Assembly (NCBI GenBank): GCA_013115135.1
Contig: JABANP010000849.1
Coordinates: forward strand, 1-14,812
Source of the DNA: Perkinsus olseni
Lineage: Eukaryota; Perkinsozoa; Perkinsida; Perkinsidae
Direction: 5' to 3'
Length of the DNA: 14,812 bases
Shown here: positions 1 to 7,900 of the stretch, in pieces
Position numbering within the stretch: the stretch's first letter is position 1
Layout of the letters: each line of letters starts with the position of its first letter
Program-made: the position numbers and the translations under genes
The notes under the pieces: generated by a model
Databases searched by the model: none
Told to the model about the DNA's origin: nothing
Seen by the model: the letters and a program-made list of their open reading frames with translations, nothing else

Positions 1-49
1 TCCCGAGCCCGCGGATGCACATGCTCTATCCACCGCCTGAAATAGCAAT

Positions 50-307
50 AATTTCGTGGCGCGCGACAAAATCTCGACGAGTCCTGAAATCGTGTATCAA
101 TAGATTACTACGCAATGCGTATATGTATCGCGAGTGTATACAAAAATTCGTAGAAAAATCGTAAAAAAATCGTAAAAAAATCGTAAAAATCCGGATTCGA
201 AAAAGTCGCAACCCGCTATATTGTAATAAGATTTACCTAATTCACACTCTAGACGACACGAGACACGGATTTCTGATAGGTCTGAAATTACCGCGCGCCA
301 CGAAATT
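50..307. mobile_element. MITE-like element with 16-bp terminal inverted repeats
   Basis: AATTTCGTGGCGCGCG at 50-65 is repeated as its exact reverse complement at 292-307, enclosing 226 bp with no convincing coding frame. The interior is AT-rich and holds a short tandem run of TCGTAAAAAAA at about 148-190. A perfect 16-bp inverted pair at this distance fits a small non-autonomous DNA transposon, but I could not identify a clear target-site duplication at its edges, so the element class is unknown. The alternative is a chance or regulatory inverted repeat. Confidence 0.45.
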
Positions 308-764
308 CCTACCTAACCAAGTCGTCCAGCTCTACGCCCTGCCGTGGACGATACCCGTCGGTGCTCTCCTCAAGAGTTCGAGTCGTTCCTCGTCTTCCCC
401 TGAGATGCCAACAATTCCCCCAACTCACACAAAGCCAGAGGGCGACACTCAGGCTGCATAGAACTTTTCACATCGGAAAAAACAAATTTGATGGAATTTT
501 TTACCCGAGGAAAAACTTTACACCGTAACTGAAGTTATGACCGATGCCCTCTGGAATCTCAAACTCATCATTCCATCGCTGATGAGTAAAATTAACCAAT
601 CGCACCGGGAAAAAACGAGACACTCTTCCAGGCCGCCATCGCCGACGACAGTAGGACAATCTGCGCGTTTACATCACTTCCATTGAGACACCTGGTTGGT
701 CGGACCCAAGCGCCGTGAGCGAGGATTGAATTAAAAACTCGGAAAAAAACCAAAGGTAATAAGC
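308..764 (+). promoter_or_regulatory. Upstream region of gene copy A, with a box shared with copy B
   Basis: No gene is visible here. The segment 455-482 (core AACTTTTCACATCGGAAAAA) matches 3345-3372 upstream of copy B at about 26 of 28 positions. It lies 310 bp before the ATG at 765; the copy B box lies 158 bp before its ATG. Conservation at the same relative place suggests promoter or 5' leader sequence inherited by both copies. The stretch also holds several CGGAAAA-type words (474, 606, 738). A role in transcription is inference. Confidence 0.45.
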
Positions 765-959
765 ATGCCTCCTCCTAGCGACCCTCAAGCTAGCGTCAAC
801 ACGCCCACTTCAATGCAGCACCGCAAGACCATTGCTGAGCCTTTCAATGATGAACGGCATTCAGACAGACCATACCAAACTCTTCGCGAGAAAAAATCAA
901 ATTTTCCCGAGAAAGAATCTCAAATTTTCCCGATCGACCCGAGCCAGCCTCCTCGATAA
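765..959 (+). CDS. N-terminal exon or ORF of unrecognised duplicated gene, copy A
   Basis: A frame of 64 codons starts with ATG at 765 and ends at TAA 957-959. Residues 1-27 match the start of copy B (3503) in the pattern M..PS.PQ.S[VI]N..T[ST]M..RKTIA.P, so this part is probably real protein and the start is supported by homology. After RKTIAEP the two copies diverge, so the exon may end near residue 27-60 and be spliced to downstream exons, the recognisable one being 2225-2927. The product is rich in Ser, Pro and charged residues, with no domain or signal peptide that I recognise. The family is unknown to me. Confidence 0.5.
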   Translation: MPPPSDPQASVNTPTSMQHRKTIAEPFNDERHSDRPYQTLREKKSNFPEKESQIFPIDPSQPPR

Positions 960-2224
960 GCCAGCTTGATTACAGAAGCTCTGACCACCTCGCCTCAGTT
1001 CGATAGATCCATCGTCGGTACCAATTTTTTACATAACGAAACCACATCCTGTGTCCGAACAGAATGGGATGACCATTGAACTAACTGCACTAGACATCCC
1101 AGAATGCCGCACTTGGCGCGCGAGAGATGCACTTTGAGCTCTCCACAACAATAAAGTTATGGCACGGAAGATCGACACGGCGTAAAATTCCCTTCGTCCA
1201 AGGACCTAAGGGGTCCAATTTCGGTATGTAAATTTGTACTCGTCGGAAAAGGTCGGAAATTTTACACTTGAAATGCTAGCGCACCCTGAGATACAGAAGT
1301 TTTCGCTTGTGCTTCGGGAGACTTCAGAGAACTTCTTTCGATAATCATCCACTTTCCGAGCTCCATCTTCACGTCGGAAAATTCTCCACTATCCATCACC
1401 ATGGCTTCACCGCACGAGCAGCAGTGACTAACGAAAGGAATGCACCAAAAACATGCAAAAGAGAAACCGGAAAAATTACCCGCTCGAAAATTCACGAGCC
1501 CAGCAGAAAGCGGACAACAATCGCCTCGCCTATCAATATCCAATTTTGAATTTTCAACCTCTCCGAAGTGAGCCCCGATCCCTCAGTACCCGTGCCTTTG
1601 TCTCCTCCGATGGTCCCCAGCCGTCCCGAAAATGGCGCCGAAAGGATCCTCGACGCACTGCCGGCATCGAAACATGATCCAAATCGGAAAAGGGGTGAAA
1701 CTGGTGGAGGCCACAACCAAGCTAGGGCTATCACCTATCAGAGAGAAGACTTCTAGGATGATCTCAGGATATTCGATTGCAAACAGACTCCTCCTCGGAG
1801 TCGTGGCTTCGCACCCGTTCACACACACAGTAATTGATATCGATCAGCTCGGCGGGCAGATTCAACATGCTCAAAGAATCTTTTCCATCACCGCGCAGTG
1901 ATAGAGGGAGCCAATTACGCCTCTCGATCGACAGCAGTATCCTCTTGCCACGACACTCTGTCGAACTTCGTCTTCACGTGGTTCGGACGGAACTCACTGG
2001 GAACACGATCTTTGCAGCCCTGCACCAGATCCCTCCAATGGCGACCACACACATCCTCACCGCCGCATTAGCTTCTGCTGTATTCATTTCCAACTTACCC
2101 GTCGGTAACGCCCTCGGTGCACTGGCCTCACAAGTTGAAGTAAGCTCATCTGTTGCGGCTGATTTTGTGATCAAACTCGCTGTTGTGTGGACACCTCGTT
2201 GAAATCCTCTGCAATTTTGCGCAG
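960..2224 (+). other. Central region of gene copy A; exons not resolved
   Basis: This stretch joins the N-terminal frame to the C-terminal exons of copy A. No single frame stays open throughout. Partial candidates are 1632-1901, and 1834-2139, whose later part encodes a hydrophobic Ala/Val-rich segment (THILTAALASAVFISNLPVG). A plausible intron runs 2140-2224: it opens GTAAGC and ends TTTTGCGCAG. The reading frames on its two sides do not fit without another splice or a frameshift. The first 750 bp are rich in TCGGAAAA/TTTTCCCGA words. I cannot tell a multi-exon gene from a decayed one. Confidence 0.3.
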
Positions 2225-2927
2225 AATTAGAGATTTTCCGAGGCTAGTTCACCTTCAGGATTTTCCACCGCTAGCGGATTGGGGGTTGGATGAAATTCAG
2301 GGCGACGACACTTACAGTTTTGAAGGATACGATGCTTCCTGCATCTACACCAGCGGTGAAAGGAACACTCACGACTGGACAAATTTGGAGGTTCAAATCA
2401 AGGAGCTCGATTACATCTTTACAAAGACCATTGATTGTTCCGGGGCTACCTGGCGGGAAGGATTCAGGAGCGATTTGTAAGGCAGTGACAGTGACTGGCT
2501 CGTGCGCATACATATTTCCTCTTCAAGATCCTTTATACGGCCCTCTCAGTATGGTTCTAATGAACACCACACTGGCATCCCAATCGGTGGTTATTTCCGA
2601 GAATTCCAAGCTCGTGGCGAGGATCAAGAATCGGAGGCGCCTCCTATTCCTGCCGGTTTGGATTTTCTGAGAAACTCGATTGATAATTCAGCCATCACCC
2701 CGATTTTGGAGGAGCTGAGAACCAGAACCAGAACCAGCAGAGTTCTGAAACTGTATAGGGCGGAAATAAAACCCGCGTATGAGTTAGTAAAGAGAACCTG
2801 TCTCTCCTTGCGCGACGCCATGATGAGCAAATTCGGTTCGATTGGGGGAATGTGCGACGAGTACTACAGAATGTCGAAGAGGGCCCTCCAGACTGCTCAG
2901 GCAGCAACCAGCAGTGATGAGGCGTGA
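2225..2927 (+). CDS. C-terminal exons of unrecognised duplicated gene, copy A (join 2225-2476, 2528-2927)
   Basis: One frame is open from 2163 to TGA 2925-2927 except for a single TAA at 2478. That stop lies inside a 51-nt candidate intron (2477-2527) that opens GTAAGG and ends TTTCCTCTTCAAG; removing it keeps the frame. The encoded C-terminus contains RTRTRT (from an AGAACC triplet repeat at 2718-2735), then LKLYRAEIKPAYELVKRTC, then MCDEYYRMSKRALQTA, ending SSDEA. The last 55 residues align with the remnant at 6259-6471 (shared Y.AEIKP, C.S.R.AM, MCDEYYRMSK), so this is a real protein family. It looks helical and charged. I recognise no known domain and assign no function. Confidence 0.5.
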
Positions 2928-3344
2928 TTGCAAGAACAAGGAGAAATTATCGTAAGTCGATTGCACGGTGCTGCCTCATTTTCATCGCGCAAGATCAGGA
3001 ATGGTTTGAGAAGACCAGAAAGAATGATTGACTCAAACAATCTTGGATACATCAAGTTGCTCCTTTTTTTTCAAAGTTTGACGGGTAAGCATGGACTTAG
3101 TTGCTATCCATGAAATGTTCATGTAAAGATGTGTGATGATGTATTTGTGCTGTTGAAGAAACATTGTTCATGTTATGTCAGTCAAATTTGGTAGCCCGCT
3201 GTGACTCAGTGAGTCAGACTCACCAGCCATGCTTGGCCCAGGCATATCCTTCCGCGTGCGCATATCCTCGTTGAACGAGGCTCGTTCATGCCAAGCTCGG
3301 TGGTGGGGTCTCTTCTCCCAGCAAAGTAGGTGAGGACCTCAGAT
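2928..3344. promoter_or_regulatory. Intergenic region between copies A and B, with two palindromes
   Basis: No gene is visible. It holds two short dyads: TGACTCAGTGAGTCA at 3202-3216 (two overlapping AP-1/bZIP-type TGACTCA sites) and CCTCGTTGAACGAGG at 3266-3280. Their position ahead of copy B makes regulatory use possible, but nothing in the sequence proves it. Confidence 0.3.
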
Positions 3345-3372
3345 TGCATAAAACTTTTCACATCAGAAAAAA
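3345..3372 (+). promoter_or_regulatory. Upstream box of copy B, shared with copy A
   Basis: The core AACTTTTCACATCAGAAAAA matches the box at 455-482 with about two substitutions. It precedes the copy B ATG by 158 bp. A 17-bp dyad (GCCGATGG, one base, CCATCGGC; 3410-3426) lies between the box and the ATG. Confidence 0.45.
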
Positions 3373-3502
3373 GCGAAGATAATCTTTTCACACCGAAAAT
3401 TACCGGATGGCCGATGGGCCATCGGCGATGGCCCCCCAAATCCTTTCTAACGCATCTTTCCATCGCCGAAAAACGCAAAAATGATGCGGATGTCTTAAAG
3501 AC

Positions 3503-3634
3503 ATGTCTTTCCCCAGCGCCCCTCAACCTAGCATAAACAGGACCACCACAATGCACCCCCGCAAGACCATCGCAAATCCTTCCCTTCATGCTAGGTTGAT
3601 GCTAGAACATGATCCTAGGTTGGTGGTGGCGTGA
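3503..3634 (+). CDS. N-terminal exon or ORF of unrecognised duplicated gene, copy B
   Basis: A frame of 43 codons runs from ATG 3503 to TGA 3632-3634. It starts MSFPSAPQPSINRTTTMHPR and then reads KTIANP, matching copy A (765) residue by residue with conservative changes, so the start codon is supported by homology. Beyond residue 26 it diverges. The DNA there lies between 11-bp inverted repeats (CAACCTAGCAT at 3524-3534, ATGCTAGGTTG at 3588-3598), with a related direct copy at 3612-3622, so this end may have been rearranged. The matching C-terminal piece is 2.6 kb away at 6259-6471. Whether this copy is still expressed is unknown. Confidence 0.4.
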   Translation: MSFPSAPQPSINRTTTMHPRKTIANPSLHARLMLEHDPRLVVA

Positions 3635-3699
3635 GGCTAGAGCGACTAATCAAAACCAGTATGGATACCACCATCACACTACACCATTCCCAGACCTAC

Positions 3700-4206
3700 T
3701 CAGTTAAACCCCAGAGCATTTGATGAACCCCAGACTAAATTAGTAATTCCCCAAAGCAATTTAGGTTCACGAAAGACCAAATCAGTAGAGCCCGACAAAG
3801 TCACCAACAGATACGGAAAAGCTCACACCCGTCAGCTTACACGAAGTAAGCCGTCGATATCCCACAAATCGCAGGTTAAAATTTACTTGTTGAACATTCG
3901 AGTTGGGGCTCCGCTGACATACCTTCCATGGCTGAGCAACGAGGGTACAATGTTTGGGTGCGATTGGAGCATCGTATACAAAGTTGTATACATACACACC
4001 GTGTACATACATATAGTAGTAACCGCTTAAATACCTTCTCAAAGCAACATCCCACAGTCCCGCAGAGGTAGTCTGACTTCGGTTTACCGCCTCTCTCGCC
4101 ACTCATGGCCGGAGTCCCCAGTCCGGGAGGGAGGTGCCGACAGCCGGCAGCCGACTAAATTGCTCTGGGGTTTTACTAACTTGCTCTGGGGTTTTATTAA
4201 GTAGGT
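3700..4206. mobile_element. Candidate element flanked by inverted arrays of a ~21-bp repeat
   Basis: On the + strand at 3704-3770 a degenerate unit like AACCCCAGAGCAATTTAG occurs about three times (CCCC at 3709, 3728, 3749), with weaker traces to about 3800. At 4153-4206 the same unit occurs twice on the minus strand, where it would encode LIKPQSKLVKPQSNLV. Roughly 350 bp of unrelated sequence, without a convincing gene, lies between. Opposed subterminal repeats of this kind are common in non-autonomous DNA transposons, but no exact ends or target duplications are evident. Simple local inversion of a minisatellite is the alternative. Confidence 0.35.
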
Positions 4207-4488
4207 CTCGAGATGATGTAGACGATCGCCAGGAGTAGCCTTCGGTGGACACCTCGCGAGAACCTCAATCCAACGCGAGAGGACACGACGGATATTCGAC
4301 AGAGTTAGAAAACCGAAAAATGCACCAACAGACGGGCATGACCGCAGCTCCCAGGAAGCTCCCCGGCAGCAACTCAAATTTCAGAGGCTCGGGAATTTGC
4401 CCTTGGTAGCCTACGTTCCGGAGCGGACGGTTCGGACAAAATGAAGCCACCAACGGATCCGTCGTGAATATTCATCAAGATACCGTCG
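4207..4488. other. Region without recognisable gene
   Basis: Open frames here (for example 4265-4453 minus) have no recognisable protein features and overlap repetitive DNA. I see no structure beyond short GC-rich words. Confidence 0.4.
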
Positions 4489-4519
4489 CCTAGGTTCGAA
4501 CTCGGGACCTCTGATAAAC
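4489..4519 (-). repeat. tRNA-like T-arm / B-box fragment downstream of the aminotransferase gene
   Basis: Read on the minus strand this is GTTTATCAGAGGTCCCGAGT followed by TCGAACCTAGG. CCGAG-TTCGAAC-CTAGG is a T-arm with one stem mismatch and a near-consensus Pol III B box (GGTTCGANNCC type). No acceptor stem or D-arm accompanies it, so it is a tRNA-derived fragment, not a tRNA gene. Its GTTTATCA lead-in also occurs just before the T-arm in intron 5, which links the two. Confidence 0.5.
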
Positions 4520-4966
4520 TCAAGCCTAGGAGATTCTCTCATACAGAAGCAATAAAGAAACAGGAACATCCTCTATGACTTGAACACTTATGAAAAACTG
4601 GTAGGTGTTTATAAGGCTACCGCGGCCTCGGATTAGAAGTCCAGTATTTAGATTTCCTGAAATAGCGAAAAAGTTGATATGCAGCATATGAGATGAGCGT
4701 AATGATCCATAGTATCCGAGAAGATTCCGGAGAAATATGAAGCAAAAAATTATCGTTGTCAGAAAAAATTCCTGAAATCCAACACAGAAAACTTTTTCCT
4801 CCTTTTGCTCGGCCGCTAAAACTTCACGATACGTCAGAAAAATGCTCGAAAGAATTTTAATATTTTCCACAGTCCGTGAGCACGAAGCCATACTGCCCTC
4901 AGAGAGAACGTGGAAAACGATAAATTCGGAATTTTTCTTCCGCCGAATTCCAGTCCGAATTAGTAC

Positions 4967-7900
4967 CTCATAGTCCTCCAAAGGGAATGAATCGACTTCA
5001 ACTTTTCCTTTCACCCAGGCCTTCAGGGAACTCACTAACTGTGACTCCACTGGATGCTCAACCACTACAACTTCGCCGTTTTCGTTGAAATCACCGGGAA
5101 TAATCAGTTTCTGTACAGAGAGTACCTGAACACGCAGAGAAAATATCTACCAGGGACCGAACCCCGTACCTTTCGCTTACCAGGCGACTAGTACTCATAA
5201 TGAGCATCTCAACATCTGGTCTCCGAGCCATCTCCACTGATACCGTTTCAAACACCACTTTGATGTCGTGGTCACGGCATGCCTCGAGCAAGAGCTCCCT
5301 GATGGTGCCGCTCAAAACCTGAGTGAGCACTGCCGTTACTCAGCACGCACCGATCGTCTTGTGCATGCGAGAGGAGCTAGTAATCCCTTGACATTCTTTA
5401 CTTCTCTCATTCTTCACCTTAACATTCCATCATCCCTCGAAGGGGATAGTGCTACTCATTACGCACCGATCGTCTCGTGCATGCGTCCATACACGCACAT
5501 CGTCCTCCCACACACCCGAACCCCCTCCTCCCACCTAGCACTGCTAGGTGGGAGGAAGGCCGTAGCCTTTTTGGGGGTAAAACCGTAGCCTATTTGGAGG
5601 TAAGGCCGTAGCCTATTTGGGGGTAAGGCCGTAGCCTATTTGGGGGTAAGGCCGTAGCCTATTTGGGGGTAAGGCCGTGGCCTATTGGGGGTAAGGCCGT
5701 AGCCTATTTGGGGGTAAGGCCGTAGCCTATTTGGGGGTAAGGCCGTAGCCTATTTGGGGGTAAGGCCGTAGCCTATTTGGGGGTAAGGCCGTAGCCTATT
5801 TGGGGGTAAGGCCGTAGCCTATTTGGGGGTAAGGCCGTAGCCTATTTGGGGGTAAGGCCGTAGCCTATTTGGGGGTAAGGCCGTAGCCTATTTGGGGGTA
5901 AGGCCGTAGCCTATTTGGGGGTAAGGCCGTAGCCTATTTGGGGGTAAGGCCGTAGCCTATTTGGGGGTAAGGCCGTAGCCTATTTGGGGGTAAGGCCGTA
6001 GCCTATTTGGGGGTAAGGCCGTAGCCTATTTGGGGGTAAGGCCGTAGCCTATTTGGGGGTAAGGCCGTAGCCTATTTGGGGGTAAGGCCGTAGCCTATTT
6101 GGGGGTAAGGCCGTAGCCTATTTGGGGGTAAGGCCGTAGCCTATTTGGGGGTAAGGCCGTGGCCTATTTGGAGGTAAGGCCGTAGCCTATTTGGAGGTAA
6201 GGCCGTAGCCTATTTGGGGGTAAGGCCGTTGCCTATTTGGGGGTAAGGCCGTAGCCTATATAGCCGTGAAATTCTCTCATGGTATGAAGCTGAGATAAAA
6301 CCTACTCACGCGGCGTTGAAAAATATCTGCATTTCTGTTCGTGAGGCTATGAAGAGAATATTATGGTCGACGGAAAAGATGTGCGACGAGTACTACAGAA
6401 TGTCGAAGTATGTCATCAAAACTGCTGAAGACGAAGGTAGCCCGGCTGGTCTTTATGAACCCCCCGAGTGATGTGATACCAGCGGTAGCCGACCATGTTC
6501 TTCCACAATTAATTGATATCATCCATCATCACCTCATCGTAAGATGCGCAAAGATACTCGCATCTTGAAATGTCTACACCGGTGTAGATATGGATCCCCA
6601 GATAGCTAATCTATAAGACCTTTGACCCTTTTTGACTTCTGATTTGTTGTTTCAGGACATGTTATTAAAGCGTTGTCAGCCTAAAGTATCCTAGAGTTGG
6701 TTGGCGATTCAAGGAATAGTTACAGTACGCGCCATCTAGAAACGTGCAAACTGGGCGGGCAGTTCTTTCGCTCGTCTTGACGAGTTTGGCGCGTACTGTA
6801 TCTGTTTGACCTCATCAATGTCGATCTAAAACTAGCCCTTATAAAGCAGATGAACCAGATGAGTCCCCCCCAATCAAGACTGAAGAGACTGAAGACTCCA
6901 GAGCTTACATGATTCTCGTTGTCCGTTGAATAGCGATCCAAAGACATTTGATTTGCGCTAATACGCGGCGTCAGGGATCGAACCCGGTATCTCCCCAATG
7001 ATAAACCCTCACCTTATCCTCTCCAGCGGTGTAGACCTTTCCCTCCGCGACAAAGGCCACATTAGAACTGAGGCCTTCCGTCACGCGGTCATCAGAACCC
7101 ACCATGACCATCTCCTCTACACCAGTCGCCATTCTTTCACTAATTGCCTTCCTCCGCTCCGTCCAGCTAACGTCCTTCACGTGGACATTACCTAGGAGGG
7201 AACGACATCTTCTTATCGCCAATGATTCTTTCGTTTCGATATTCCCGCCCTGAGCCACAGCGAACGATATTCAAATTCTCCATCATCAAGCTATCAAACT
7301 GATGGCCCGCTCACCGCTGAAATGCTGTTTCTTTTAATGTTCACATGTCATGTTAGGTCAAGAATATCTACAAAACCCTCAGAAACCACCACCGGACTTA
7401 ATCATGCAAATGAGGCAACGAGACCTTTCACTAACGTCAAAAACCCAGTAGAACTTGGTCCAAGTAATGGTCCGTTCCCTGCTGAGAGCCACTCGTACGC
7501 TCCTTTGCGACAAGCTTGTCAACATTCCATGGCTGCATTCAAAGAGAGATCCTAGTGATACGGTATGTGCGATCTCGAGCGGAGAGCCGGAGCATAGGAA
7601 TACCTTAATTCTCACTGAGAGTTTCTCAGTCCGCCACGGACGAATAAGTCGGGGATGGAACCCACAACCTCCCGATAGCAAGCGATGCGCTCCACCACCA
7701 TACCACTCCACCGGTTACCTGATCGTTCTCCCCTGGCCAGCTCCGTCACACAGCGGCTGTTCTTGTGCACAGGCAGCGGGCAGAGGAACATCCACATGTC
7801 CTTCGCTTTATAAGTGATTCCAACCGTCACTTGCGCCTCGAAATTCTCGGCCTTGGCGTGGCCGTTCAAAGCAGCTATACCCTCAAGACACATCTCCTTA

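Noticed and set aside
2271..2513. 80-codon minus-strand ORF
   Set aside because: It lies antisense to the frame that contains the homology-supported C-terminus of copy A.
4526..4966. Continuation of the aminotransferase exon 7 frame to 4526
   Set aside because: Family members normally end close to the KVEVDSFPL region. The extra roughly 145 residues are unlike the family, so the frame is probably open by chance beyond a donor at 4966.
5557..6260. CRISPR-like array
   Set aside because: The 23-bp units are directly contiguous with no unique spacers; it is a minisatellite.
7645..7718. Functional tRNA gene
   Set aside because: A and B boxes are present, but acceptor and anticodon stems do not pair; a SINE head fits better.
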